A stretch of DNA of 64,000 nucleotides from DATMNI01 sp035570275. GTDB taxonomy: Bacteria > Acidobacteriota > Terriglobia > Bryobacterales > Bryobacteraceae. The notes beneath the pieces are model-generated. The model saw only the letters and a program-made list of their open reading frames with translations, had not been told where the DNA came from and searched no databases. The stretch spans positions 1 to 64,000 of the forward strand of contig DATMNI010000182.1 in assembly GCA_035570275.1 (NCBI GenBank), read 5' to 3'. Made by a program: the position numbers and the translations under genes. Positions 35,435 to 44,543 of the stretch are shown one piece after another. Numbering within the stretch: the first letter of the stretch is position 1; each line of letters opens with the position of its first letter.

Positions 35435-35959
35435 ATGAGTCGGAATATCCAAGCATTGGGTGCCTGCGGCCTCGTCCTGGCCGCTGGAGCAGGGGCGTTC
35501 GCCCAGGCGCCGAAGCAGCCGCCTACGCCGGCGCAGGCCATTACGTCGACCTTCAACTACGTCAACCGCCAGATCCTGGACATGGCGAAAGACTTTCCGG
35601 AGGACAAGTACAGCTACAAGCCCAAACCGGAGATGCGCTCGTTCGGAGAAGTGATTCTTCACGTCATGGCCGGCAACACCTACGCCGCCAAGACCGGCCG
35701 CGGGGAAAACGTGAAGTGGGATGACCAGGAAGTGGACCCCAAGAAGTATCACGGCAAGGCCGAGATCGTGGCCGCCTTTCAGAAATCCGTCGACGACGCC
35801 ACCGCCACGCTGAAGGCAATCCCGCCGGAGCAATTCACCAAATCCATCTCGCCTTGGATTTCGGTGATTGAACATTCCGGCGAGCACTACGGGCTGCTGG
35901 TGGCCTACTACCGCTTGAATGGGATCGTGCCGCCGGCCTCCAGGCCTAAGGCAAAGTAG
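35435..35959 (+). CDS. Secreted DinB-family protein
   Basis: Predicted 174-residue protein with a signal peptide (LGACGLVLAAGAGAFAQ). The DinB/YfiT four-helix bundle is recognisable from FNYVNRQILDMAKDFPEDKYSYKP, SFGEVILHVMAGN and VIEHSGEHYGLLVAYYR. The three histidines of the metal site are present (LHV, EHSGEH). Export is unusual for DinB proteins generally but common in Acidobacteria. Its stop codon TAG lies in the first bases of the REPIN-like repeat that follows. Activity is unknown; relatives include thiol transferases. Confidence 0.85.
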   Translation: MSRNIQALGACGLVLAAGAGAFAQAPKQPPTPAQAITSTFNYVNRQILDMAKDFPEDKYSYKPKPEMRSFGEVILHVMAGNTYAAKTGRGENVKWDDQEVDPKKYHGKAEIVAAFQKSVDDATATLKAIPPEQFTKSISPWISVIEHSGEHYGLLVAYYRLNGIVPPASRPKAK

Positions 35960-36044
35960 CACGGCCAGGCAGCCCCGCTATTCCTGCTGTGTGGGTTTTT
36001 CGCGCACCGGGGAAAACACACACAGGCAAGAATGCCCGTGCTAC
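35956..36044. repeat. REPIN-like inverted repeat between dinB and nuoM
   Basis: An 89-bp imperfect palindrome opening GTAGCACGG and closing CCGTGCTAC. Its right end, read inverted (GTAGCACGGGCATTCTTGCC), matches the terminal repeat of the RAYT locus at 37594 at 22 of 25 positions. The opening GTAGC provides the dinB stop codon; the element ends 12 bases before nuoM. No open frame inside. Confidence 0.75.
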
Positions 36045-36055
36045 CATACCGCGTT

Positions 36056-37597
36056 ATGGACCACATCCTCTCCATCGTCCTGTTCACGCCGATTGCCGGC
36101 CTGCTGGCGCTGTTATTCATTCCGTCTTCGAATCCCCGGGCCGTCAAGCTATGCGCCAACATTGCCGGGTTCGTCGGCTTCCTGGTGTCCCTGCCCCTGG
36201 TATTCAATTTCGACCCCGGCAGGGACTTTCAGTTTCAGGAGAAGGGGCCGTGGATTCCCTCGTTGGGCGCCACCTACCATATCGGCATAGACGGGTTGGG
36301 GCTGTTGCTGGTGATGCTCACCACGGTGGTGGGCTTCCTGGCGATTCTCTCAAGCTGGAACGCCATCCACGACCGGCTGAAGGAATACTACGCCTTCTTC
36401 CTGCTGTTGCAGACCGGCATGCTGGGCGTCTTCATGGCGCTGGATTTCCTGCTGTTTTTCGTTTTCTGGGAAACCGTGCTGGTGCCGATGTATTTCATCA
36501 TCCTGCTGTGGGGCGGGCCGCGGCGCAGTTATGCGGCTATCAAATTCATGATCTACACGCTGATCGGAAGCGTGCTCATGCTGCTCGGCATCCTGATGCT
36601 GTACTACTATCACTACGACCAATTCCAAACCCTCAGCTTCGACATTTCCGACCTGATGCGCACGCAGGTTCCCGCCAACGTGCAGTGGTGGGTCTTCTGG
36701 GCCTTCTTCGTCGGTTTCGCCGTGAAGGTGCCGATGTTCCCGTTCCACACCTGGCTGCCGGACGCCCACACCGAAGCGCCCACGGCCGGGTCGGTGGTGC
36801 TGGCCAGCGTCCTGCTGAAGATGGGGACGTACGGATTCCTGCGCTTCTCACTGCCGCTGCTGCCCGAATCGGCTAAGAACCCCACCATCATTAACGCCAT
36901 GGGCATCCTTTCCATCATCGGGATCGTCTACGGAGCGCTGGCCTGCCTGATGCAGAAGGATTGGAAGAAGCTGGTGGCCTACTCTTCGGTGAGCCACCTG
37001 GGTTTCTGTACGCTGGGCATCTTCGCGCTCAATCCGGCGGGGATCTCGGGCTCGATCATCCAACAGATCAACCATGGCATTTCCACCGGCATGCTCTTCC
37101 TGATCGTCGGCGTGGTGTACGAACGCCGCCACACCCGCGAGATCTCCGCATACGGCGGATTGATGAAAGTGATGCCGATCTTCACCATCGTCTTCCTGCT
37201 GGCCGCGCTGAGTTCGATGGGCATGCCGCCGCTCAACGGCTTCATCGGCGAGTTGACGATTCTGGGCGGCGCCTACCAGATGTCCTTCAACTGGGCCTTC
37301 TGGGCAGCCGTGGGAATCGCCTTGGGCGCGGCGTATTTGCTGTGGCTGTTCCAGCGCACCATGTTGGGAGAGGTGAAGGAAACCAACGCCCTGCTCAAAG
37401 ATCTGTCGTGGCGCGAGATCGCCGTCTTCGCCCCGCTGATCGCCTGGGCTTTCTGGATCGGATTGAACCCGCAGCCCTACTTCCGCGTGCTGGAGCGCCC
37501 GGTAGCCCAGATCGTGGAACGCGTCCACCCCGGCTACTACGCCGAGCGCCACTTGACGAACCCGCTGGCAGTTGGCACGACGGCACAGTTGCGGTAA
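36056..37597 (+). CDS. nuoM: NADH-quinone oxidoreductase subunit M
   Basis: Predicted 513-residue proton-pumping membrane subunit of complex I with about 14 helices. ATG 36056 (MDHILSIVLFTPIAG) is the canonical start; the short upstream extension lies in a repeat. Key residues are visible: Glu in FFVFWETVLVPMYFI, Lys in GFAVKVPMFPFHTWLPDAHTEAP, and the GSVVLASVLLKMGTYGF and KLVAYSSVSHLGF helices. Complex I genes normally lie together as nuoA-N. Here nuoM is alone, so it may be an extra copy or part of a split operon. Its TAA lies in the RAYT terminal repeat. Confidence 0.95.
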   Translation: MDHILSIVLFTPIAGLLALLFIPSSNPRAVKLCANIAGFVGFLVSLPLVFNFDPGRDFQFQEKGPWIPSLGATYHIGIDGLGLLLVMLTTVVGFLAILSSWNAIHDRLKEYYAFFLLLQTGMLGVFMALDFLLFFVFWETVLVPMYFIILLWGGPRRSYAAIKFMIYTLIGSVLMLLGILMLYYYHYDQFQTLSFDISDLMRTQVPANVQWWVFWAFFVGFAVKVPMFPFHTWLPDAHTEAPTAGSVVLASVLLKMGTYGFLRFSLPLLPESAKNPTIINAMGILSIIGIVYGALACLMQKDWKKLVAYSSVSHLGFCTLGIFALNPAGISGSIIQQINHGISTGMLFLIVGVVYERRHTREISAYGGLMKVMPIFTIVFLLAALSSMGMPPLNGFIGELTILGGAYQMSFNWAFWAAVGIALGAAYLLWLFQRTMLGEVKETNALLKDLSWREIAVFAPLIAWAFWIGLNPQPYFRVLERPVAQIVERVHPGYYAERHLTNPLAVGTTAQLR

Positions 37598-37619
37598 CAC
37601 GGCCATTCTTGGCTGTGTT
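37594..37619 (+). repeat. Left terminal inverted repeat of the RAYT locus
   Basis: Twenty-six bases beginning GTAACACGGCCATTCTTGGC. The inverted partner is 38189-38214 (24 of 26 identical). The GTAAC end includes the nuoM stop codon. Confidence 0.85.
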
Positions 37620-37643
37620 CCTGGCTGTGTGGATTTTTCTCCG

Positions 37644-38179
37644 ATGGTCTACTATGAGCGCAACCTCCCCTATTGGCACCCGGAGGGTGCGGCGATATTC
37701 CTGACCTGGCGACTCCACGGTACAGCCGCGCATTTCCGGGCCGAGCAAGAGGCGAAGAATGCGGGCCGGGCATTTGTGGCGGTTGACCGGCAATTGGCTG
37801 CCACCGAATCTGGGCCCAAATGGCTTCGCGAACCCGCCATTGCCCAGTGCGTAGTGGATGCGTTGCGGTTCGGGGAAAGGCAGCTCAAGCTTTACACCCT
37901 GGTTGCTTATTGCGTAATGCCAAATCATGTCCACCTGGTGGTTGACCCTGAGTGCCGATTGCGAAAATCACGAAGTCATTAAAAGGCTTCACGGCGCGAG
38001 AGGCTAATAAGATTCTGGGCCGCACCGGCGAACCATTCTGGCATGGTGAAACCTATGACCACTGGATTCGGAACGAATAGGAGCGGTATCGAATCATCAG
38101 GTACGTCGAGTCGAATCCCGTCACAGCGGGGCTGGTTGAAACGATAGAAGAGTGGCCGTGGTCCAGCGCAAGCCGATGA
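37644..38179 (+). pseudogene. REP-associated tyrosine transposase (RAYT), frameshifted and with a nonsense codon
   Basis: A Y1/HUH-type transposase of the IS200-related RAYT class. The first frame from ATG 37644 gives YYERNLPYWHPEGAAIFLTW and the metal-binding HUH motif MPNHVHLVV (His95, His97). Near 37954 one base appears lost from a C run. The next frame continues PIAKITKSLKGFTAREANKI, GRTGEPFWHGETYDHWIRNE, a TAG at 38078, then ERYRIIRYVESNPVTAGLVE and WPWSSASR to the stop at 38179. The catalytic Tyr is likely in the second part. Inverted REP-like repeats flank it on both sides. It mobilises or maintains REP sequences in related genomes; this copy looks dead unless the two lesions are sequencing errors. 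Confidence 0.85.
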
Positions 38180-38188
38180 CACAGAAAA

Positions 38189-38214
38189 AACACAGCCAAA
38201 AATGGCCGCGTTAC
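38189..38214 (-). repeat. Right terminal inverted repeat of the RAYT locus
   Basis: Inverted copy of 37594-37619. Bases 38211-38213 form the TAA stop of the convergent permease fusion gene, mirroring the nuoM stop at the other end. Confidence 0.85.
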
Positions 38215-41200
38215 GCCCGCAACGACTCCAACGGGTCCGCCGTCGCGGCCCGGCGCGCCGGGGCCAGCATCGCCAGCAAACCCGCCATCAGCAGCAGCCC
38301 CGCGGCCGCCGCGTAGACCATCGGGTCTCCACTGTCGAGCTGAATCGGCGTGCTCTTGAACGTCTGCTTCAGCGCGGTGGCTGTCACCAACGATTGCCAC
38401 AGTCCGAAGAACACGCCGTGCATCACCGGCTTTCCGCCCCCGACGAACACCTCACGGACGATGTCCCAACGGGTGGCCCCCAGCGCCACGCGGATGCCCA
38501 TGTCGCGGGTCCGCTGGCTGACCGCAAAAGCCACCGCGCCGTAGATGCCGGTGGTCGCCAGCACAATCGCCACCAGGCCCAGCATGCCGATCAGCGTGAC
38601 CAGGTTCCAGAGGACCGCCGTCACCTCATCGATCCAGTCCTGCAGAATGCGCGACACGCCGAGAATCTCGGGATTCACGCTACGAATGGTCGAGCGAACC
38701 GCCGCCAGCAGCGCGGGCGTGGCGTTCGGCGTTCGGCTTGACGTTCCGCCAGCGATCCGCACCATCAGGAACGTGTGCTCCTTGTTGAGCGGCGTCAGCC
38801 GGTAGGCCGGCGGATTCTCTGAACCGCCGAACCGCACCGGGCTCACATCCCGCGCCAAGCCAATTACGGGGACGCGGCCCTCCGGCAATGCCAGCAGTTT
38901 GCCCACCGGGTCCTGCCGCGGCCACAGCACCTTCGCCAACGCCTCCGAAACTACCACCGCGCTGCGGTCGGCCTCCTGAAACTCGCGCCCGCGCAGCAGC
39001 GAGAGCCCGAGGGTTTGGAAGTAGCCGGGCGACGCCGGATACACATCCACGGTCTGAGTGGCGTCGCTCGACCTTCCCGGAAAGCTCACCTCCACGGTAT
39101 CGTGGCTGAGTAGCGGCGGCTCGTCGGAATAAGCAACCGACTGCACACCCTGCAACCCTTGCAGGCGGAAAACGACGGACTGCATCAGCGTCCGCGACGC
39201 CGCCAGCGTGGCGCCTTCCGGAAAACGCAGCGGAGCCACCAGAACTTTTCGCGGCTGGTACCCCGGGTCGGTGCGCAAGATCCGGTACTCGGCCTGGGCG
39301 AACAGGCCCGCGCCAACCAGCATCACCAGGCTGGCCGACACCTGCGCCGCCACCAGCCAACGCTGCATCCCCGTTCCAGACATTTTGCCGCCGATGGCGC
39401 CAGAGACCGCGCCCACGTGGCCTTTGAGCGACGCCGTCAAATCCACCTTCAACGATTCCAAAGCCGGCGCCAGGCCGCACACACAGCCCGTGAAAAATGC
39501 TACCGCCGCAATGTAGGCGAAGATGCGCCAGTCCGGCGGCAGCGGAAAGTCGGGCGGGCGCTTCACCACAAACTCATACAGGATGTTCGGAATTCGCCGC
39601 GCCACGTACACGCTCACCGCCCCCGCCAGCGACGCCAGCAGCAGGCTCTCGGTCAGCAGCATGCGCATCAGGCGAATCCGCGGCGCGCCCAGCGCCAGGC
39701 GCACGGCGATCTCCCGCTTCCGCGAGGCGGCCCGCGAGAGCAACAGCGTGGTCACGTTGGCGCACGAAATCAGCAGCACCAGGTTGATGGCGCCGATCAC
39801 CCAGCCCATCACCATCAGGTTCTGGCCGGTGAATTCCACTTCTTCCATCCACGATCCGTCGGTCACCGTGACTTCGGTTCGGCGGCCCGAATGCAACTGG
39901 TCCAGGCGCCGTTCCAGCGTGGCCAGTTCGGCCTGCGCCTGCGGCCTGGTGAATCCCGGCGCCAGGCGCCCAATCAGAAACAGCCAAAGATTATCGTCCT
40001 GCGTGAAGAAATTGCGGCTCGGCGAAAAGTATGGCAGCGCCGTGAAAGGCAGCCAGATGCGCGAAGGCCTGGTCCACCCCGAAGTTCCCCTGGGCACAAC
40101 CCCCACCACCGTCACCGGCCGGCCGTTCAGGCGTACTACGCGGCCGACCATCTGCGGGTCGGACCCGAACCGGCTCTGCCACAGGTCGTCACTGATGAGC
40201 GCCACCGGCGCCTGGCCCGGCGCGTGGCAATCGTCCGGCACCAATAGCCGGCCGCGGATGGCGTGGTCCAGTCCATCCACCTGAAAGAAATTGCACGACA
40301 CCACCATGCCGAACGTAGTGGAAGGGTCCTCTTCCAACTGGCCGCCAAACAGTTCGAAAGCCGCCAGCAGCCGCAGGCTGCGCGAGGTTTCCTGCAGCGA
40401 TAGGTATTCGCGATAAGAGACCGGCCGCTGCCCGGTTTGAAACCGCGGCTGCGTCATCACGCGCACAAAGCTGTCGGGATCTTTGTAGACATGCGGCTGC
40501 AGCGCGACTCCGTTGATCACGGTGAGCACGCTCACGTTCATCCCAATGCCCAGCGTCAGCGTGAGCACGACCACGCTCGAAAGCAGCCAGTTTTTGCGAA
40601 TCAGCCGCAGCCCGTAGCGCACATCTTCGAACAGGTTCGCCCAAAGCGCCGGCTTGTGCTCTTCGTCGTCCAGTTCCTCACGCCATTCCGGCGGCAAAAT
40701 GCCGCGCGATGCCACGAGGCCGCTAGTGAACATTTCCGGCGCGAGTTGGCAGGCGGGTTGCCGGACTGCCGCGTCCCGCTCGGCAGGCTGCGCATCAGAG
40801 TTAGCGGCGGGGTCGGCCTGCAGCCCCAGCGTCATCACGGCGTAGTCGAGAGCCTCCTCATACAGCAGGGGGTTTTCGGACGCAAACGCGCGGCGGCGCC
40901 GCCGCATCCACCACAGCACCGCCGCCTCGAACCCCAACACCGCCAGAAACGCCGCCGGGTCGCCCGACCCGAACAGCAGCAATTGCGCCGCAATCGCCAA
41001 CACCGGCAAATACATCGCGTAGATCAGCGACGAAAGCCACACCTCCTGCTTGCCCGGCATGTATGAACAGGTGAACGGCAGTTTCTGCCAGTGCCGGAAG
41101 AGCACCTCAAACAGCAGCAGGGCGGCCAGCAAACCGATGAGGGATGCCGCCGCCGCGCGCACCGGGCCGAAGACCGCGACCGCCGCCGGCACCGTGGCCG

Positions 41201-42554
41201 CATAGATGGGTACGATGCCGCACCAGACCAGGAAGCGCTCTACCGCGTTAAGCCAGGATTCCCGCCCCAACCCGCGCCCCTGCCCCTCGTTCAGTTGGAA
41301 CAGCCAGTTAGCGCGCAGTTCCACCGGCAGCGAAAACAGATAGCGCAGCCCCAGGCAGTTGCAGCAACAGGCCACCAGCGGCACCAGCACCACCAGCACG
41401 CCCACTGTTCCGGCGTCGTGCCGGGCTGACTTCGGCATGTCGCCCAGACCGCTCAGGATCCACCCTAGCGCAATGCCGGCGTAGGCCAGCAGCACCATGC
41501 GATGGTTCCGGCTGCGCGCCAGGGACTTCCAGATGAATGCGAAGGCCGCCTGCTCGCGCGGGTCGCGAATCCACAGATCCAGCAGCCAGGCGCCCGCGCC
41601 TTCCCACCGCCTGCGGCCCGGAGTGACTTGCGCCTCCAGCAGCAGCTTGCGGTAGCGATGATAGCTGAACAAATAGGACAGCACCGCGACCGCGGGCGGC
41701 AGCGTCAAGGCCAGCACGGCGGCGCGCCCCCCTCCACCTCCGCCCAGCATCGTGGCTCTGCCCAACATCGCCGCCCGCAGATTCCCGAACCAGACCGGCG
41801 GCCACCACCAGGCGGCCTGCGGTTGATCGCCGACCAGCGGCACCGCGCCCAGCGTGGCGATGAATACGACAGCCTGCGCCAACAACGAAACCCGCGTAAA
41901 CAGCCGCCCCGGCAGCACGTTGAGCAGAACGCCCTGCACCGCCAGCAGGGTGAAGAAGACGAAGACGCAGGCCCCGCCGAGGGCTGCGAAGTTCGCCGCG
42001 GCGATGGAACCGGTGGAGGGGTTCTCCTGCCACGGCCCCGCGATCACGTAGGCGAACAACATCGCCGGCATCCCGGTCAACGCCACCACAAACGCCGCGA
42101 AGACCAGGAGCAGCGCAGCAAATTTCGCCAGGAAAATCTGCCGCGGCGTCACCGGCAGACCGGCCAGCGCCAGGCTGTCCCGCAGGCTCGGAAACAGCGA
42201 CTGCCATTGCAGCGCCGTACCGAGCGCCGTCACAGCCATGGCCAACGCCAGGAACGTCAGCATGTCCGTATGGACGCCGCTCAGGTACCGTTCCGATGTC
42301 CCGGCGTAGGGATTCATCAGGTGCGCATAACGTTCCGCGTACGTCTTCAACGCCAGGATGCTGAATGAGAACAGCACCGCCGCCAGGCCGATCGCCAGCT
42401 TCATCCAGTCGCCCGAAGCCCCAACCATGTCGCTGTCGAAGAAGCGCGCCAGGAAGTGCCGCACCAGCTCGAAGCCTGGTACGTGCGTCTCTGCCAGCCA
42501 GTCGCGAAACCCGGCGGTTATGCGATGCCTCATGCCGAGCCGTTCTTGACTCAT
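38211..42554 (-). CDS. Giant permease: multi-pass ABC-2-like half fused to an ADOP (MacB/FtsX) permease
   Basis: Predicted 1,447-residue membrane protein whose ATG overlaps the ATPase stop by four bases. Residues 1 to about 570 contain a dozen hydrophobic helices (MKLAIGLAAVLFSFSILAL, LAGLPVTPRQIFLAKFAALLLVF) in the style of ABC-2-type export permeases. A soluble linker spans about 570-635. From about residue 638 (LFEDVRYGLRLIRKNWLLSS) the protein is a full ADOP unit: periplasmic domain, FtsX core (LISCANVTTLLLSRAASRKREIAVR), second periplasmic domain, and a final core (VAFAVSQRTRDMGIRVALG). A typical ADOP is about 800-900 residues. The adjacent ATPase could drive either half. Its stop lies in the RAYT repeat. 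Confidence 0.85.
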   Translation of the reverse strand: MSQERLGMRHRITAGFRDWLAETHVPGFELVRHFLARFFDSDMVGASGDWMKLAIGLAAVLFSFSILALKTYAERYAHLMNPYAGTSERYLSGVHTDMLTFLALAMAVTALGTALQWQSLFPSLRDSLALAGLPVTPRQIFLAKFAALLLVFAAFVVALTGMPAMLFAYVIAGPWQENPSTGSIAAANFAALGGACVFVFFTLLAVQGVLLNVLPGRLFTRVSLLAQAVVFIATLGAVPLVGDQPQAAWWWPPVWFGNLRAAMLGRATMLGGGGGGRAAVLALTLPPAVAVLSYLFSYHRYRKLLLEAQVTPGRRRWEGAGAWLLDLWIRDPREQAAFAFIWKSLARSRNHRMVLLAYAGIALGWILSGLGDMPKSARHDAGTVGVLVVLVPLVACCCNCLGLRYLFSLPVELRANWLFQLNEGQGRGLGRESWLNAVERFLVWCGIVPIYAATVPAAVAVFGPVRAAAASLIGLLAALLLFEVLFRHWQKLPFTCSYMPGKQEVWLSSLIYAMYLPVLAIAAQLLLFGSGDPAAFLAVLGFEAAVLWWMRRRRRAFASENPLLYEEALDYAVMTLGLQADPAANSDAQPAERDAAVRQPACQLAPEMFTSGLVASRGILPPEWREELDDEEHKPALWANLFEDVRYGLRLIRKNWLLSSVVVLTLTLGIGMNVSVLTVINGVALQPHVYKDPDSFVRVMTQPRFQTGQRPVSYREYLSLQETSRSLRLLAAFELFGGQLEEDPSTTFGMVVSCNFFQVDGLDHAIRGRLLVPDDCHAPGQAPVALISDDLWQSRFGSDPQMVGRVVRLNGRPVTVVGVVPRGTSGWTRPSRIWLPFTALPYFSPSRNFFTQDDNLWLFLIGRLAPGFTRPQAQAELATLERRLDQLHSGRRTEVTVTDGSWMEEVEFTGQNLMVMGWVIGAINLVLLISCANVTTLLLSRAASRKREIAVRLALGAPRIRLMRMLLTESLLLASLAGAVSVYVARRIPNILYEFVVKRPPDFPLPPDWRIFAYIAAVAFFTGCVCGLAPALESLKVDLTASLKGHVGAVSGAIGGKMSGTGMQRWLVAAQVSASLVMLVGAGLFAQAEYRILRTDPGYQPRKVLVAPLRFPEGATLAASRTLMQSVVFRLQGLQGVQSVAYSDEPPLLSHDTVEVSFPGRSSDATQTVDVYPASPGYFQTLGLSLLRGREFQEADRSAVVVSEALAKVLWPRQDPVGKLLALPEGRVPVIGLARDVSPVRFGGSENPPAYRLTPLNKEHTFLMVRIAGGTSSRTPNATPALLAAVRSTIRSVNPEILGVSRILQDWIDEVTAVLWNLVTLIGMLGLVAIVLATTGIYGAVAFAVSQRTRDMGIRVALGATRWDIVREVFVGGGKPVMHGVFFGLWQSLVTATALKQTFKSTPIQLDSGDPMVYAAAAGLLLMAGLLAMLAPARRAATADPLESLRA

Positions 42555-43315
42555 GCCGACACGACGTCCAGAATCCGCCGCGCGATGGAGTCGGTGTCGT
42601 CGGTCTGGGTGAGCTGCGCGAAGACTCCTTCCAGGGAAGATTCCGACATCACCTCCTGCAACCGGGCCACCGAGTCATGCGCCACCACATGTCCCTTGCG
42701 CAGGATCAGAACTGTGTTGCAGACCTTCTCCACCACCTCCAGCACGTGCGAGCTGTACAGCACCATTTTCTGACGCCCGGCCAGCGATTTCAGCAGGCTG
42801 CGCAGCACCATGGCGGCATTTACATCCAGCCCCGAAAAGGGCTCGTCCAGGATCAGCAATTCCGGATCGTGCAGCAGCGCGGCCAGCAGCAGGATTTTCT
42901 GCCGCATGCCTTTCGAGTAGCCGGCCAGCGGCGAGTGCCGGTCGTCCCACAGCCCGACCAGCCGCAGCAGTTCGTCCATCTTCTGTTCCAGCACCCGCCG
43001 CGTGAGGCCGCGCAGCCGGCCCACAAGCTGCAAGTATTCGCGCCCCGTCAAATGCGGATACAGATGCGGCTCTTCGGGCACGTAGCCGAGGCGCTTCTGA
43101 TAAGCCGGCAGGTTCTGCCGCACATTCTGCCCGTGGAAGAAGATATGCCCCGACGTCGGCTCCAGCAGCCCCGTCAGCATCTTCACCGTGGTGCTTTTGC
43201 CGGCGCCGTTGGGGCCGAGGTAGCCGAGAATTTCCCCCGGACGGATAGTGAAGCTGACGCCCGATACTACCGGCACGGCGCCATAGTGCTTGGTCAGAAG
43301 GCGGACTTCGAGCAT
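42551..43315 (-). CDS. ABC transporter ATP-binding protein
   Basis: Predicted 254-residue ATPase of the ABC-2/drug-exporter class. Walker A GPNGAGKST is at residues 34-42, the Q-loop region reads RLGYVPEEPHLYPHLTG, the signature YSKGMRQKILL is near residue 138, and Walker B LLILDEPFSGLDV is followed by SSHVLEVVEKVC. It begins MLEVRLLTKHYG. The downstream permease fusion is translationally coupled, so the two form one transporter. The bases upstream of its start are occupied by a small divergent frame and no clear promoter is seen. Confidence 0.93.
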   Translation of the reverse strand: MLEVRLLTKHYGAVPVVSGVSFTIRPGEILGYLGPNGAGKSTTVKMLTGLLEPTSGHIFFHGQNVRQNLPAYQKRLGYVPEEPHLYPHLTGREYLQLVGRLRGLTRRVLEQKMDELLRLVGLWDDRHSPLAGYSKGMRQKILLLAALLHDPELLILDEPFSGLDVNAAMVLRSLLKSLAGRQKMVLYSSHVLEVVEKVCNTVLILRKGHVVAHDSVARLQEVMSESSLEGVFAQLTQTDDTDSIARRILDVVSA

Positions 43316-43505
43316 GCAGATTTGGACACCCGCGCCTGCGAAAATGTTCCGCTGGTGGTACGTGCTCTCCGACGCCCTTCACCAGGTGATGAACCATGCC
43401 GCGCACGGCAAACTGCGCATCGAAACCGAGCGGGTCCGGCTGATGGATATAGAGGGCGCGTGGGAACGCGATCCGCACGGGAGCAGGCTCGTGGTGATCC
43501 CGTAG
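43314..43505 (+). CDS. Small hypothetical protein, divergent from the ABC ATPase
   Basis: Possible 63-residue protein (MQIWTPAPAKMFRWWYVLSD). Codon choice is strongly GC-ending, like real genes here, and the sequence is Trp/His-rich with a hydrophilic end (GAWERDPHGSRLVVIP). Its ATG overlaps the ATPase start on the other strand through GCATGC, which leaves its promoter inside that gene; a later ATG at 43344 is possible. No family is recognised. It may be genuine or a chance frame. Confidence 0.35.
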   Translation: MQIWTPAPAKMFRWWYVLSDALHQVMNHAAHGKLRIETERVRLMDIEGAWERDPHGSRLVVIP

Positions 43506-43536
43506 GCCCGACCCGAAAATCGCGCCAGCCGGCCGC

Positions 43537-44511
43537 TCAGCGCAATGTATAGGTCAGGAGAGCCCGCACATTGAACAGCCCGTCATTGGTTCGAGGCGAG
43601 GTGGGGCTTCGGTTCACCCACAGAGGACTGTAGAACGCATCCACCGTAAACGCCGCCCTCTTGGTGAGTAAATAGCTGACACCGGCGGTTCCGGAGAATG
43701 TGGCGCCGCGCGTCCATAGCCGGGTTTCATCCAGCCCCCTCACAACCGGCGCGTGGGTCTGATAAGCGGAGTCCATAAAATTGCCTCCGGCAGCTACGTG
43801 GGGCACCAACTTCGGCATGCTGGGAATTTTATACGCGAATTGAATTTCGTTCCCGGCATACCGCAGCGTGGCGACATCCGACGACCTGCCCACGCACGAC
43901 GTGGCGTTTTCCGGAGATCCCGGTGCAAAGGTCCACGCGGTGTCCGAACAGGAGAAAGAGCCCTTTACCGACCCCACCTGCCCGTATCCGCGCCAGCTCA
44001 GCGTCCACCGCTCCCGCTCCAATATCGGGCGCTCCAGGCCGAACGCGAGGAGGTGCGCCGTAACGCCGAATAAATGGAACGGCGGTAGTGGGGCAGCGAC
44101 CAGCGTAAGCTTCCAAGGCAGGCCGACCCTGAAGACAGGCCTGGCGAGGACAGGCGCCTTGTTGAGGTCCTGGACCGCCTTGCCGTTAAACCCGATTCGC
44201 TCTTGCCCCGTGTCCAGCGTCGGCAACCATCCCGTTTCGAATCCCACGCTGACAGACCCGATCCGGTGCCCTTCGGCCGCTTCGGGCGGCTGCAGGCCGC
44301 TTAGCAGCGATGTCGATGAGAAGTACTTGAGTCCCCAAGCCTCCGGGCGATCGAAACTCACATGGTAATTCTTACCGAAGGGGGTTATGCCTGGGATGGC
44401 TCCGCTGGCGCTTCCACCGTTCTGAGCCATGGCCGTGGCGGTAAGTACACTGGTGACTCCAACGACAACTGCAAACGTTCCCATTGCTTTACTCTTATTG
44501 AATCCGAACAT
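43537..44511 (-). CDS. Outer-membrane protein, hypothetical
   Basis: Predicted 324-residue exported protein from ATG 44511 (MFGFNKSKAMGTFAVVVGVTSVLTATAMAQ), which has a signal peptide. The mature sequence alternates beta strands and aromatic turns (WKLTLVAAPLPPFHLFGVTAHLLAF, WTLSWRGYGQVGSVKGSF) and ends VRALLTYTLR. Two cysteines (FSCSDTAW, ATSCVG) could form a disulfide in a loop. It probably forms a barrel. It follows the YceI gene on the same strand with a 32-base gap, so the two may be co-transcribed. No specific family recognised. Confidence 0.6.
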   Translation of the reverse strand: MFGFNKSKAMGTFAVVVGVTSVLTATAMAQNGGSASGAIPGITPFGKNYHVSFDRPEAWGLKYFSSTSLLSGLQPPEAAEGHRIGSVSVGFETGWLPTLDTGQERIGFNGKAVQDLNKAPVLARPVFRVGLPWKLTLVAAPLPPFHLFGVTAHLLAFGLERPILERERWTLSWRGYGQVGSVKGSFSCSDTAWTFAPGSPENATSCVGRSSDVATLRYAGNEIQFAYKIPSMPKLVPHVAAGGNFMDSAYQTHAPVVRGLDETRLWTRGATFSGTAGVSYLLTKRAAFTVDAFYSPLWVNRSPTSPRTNDGLFNVRALLTYTLR

Positions 44512-44543
44512 AACAGGTCTCCCCAAGCGCGCCTCGATCTTTC

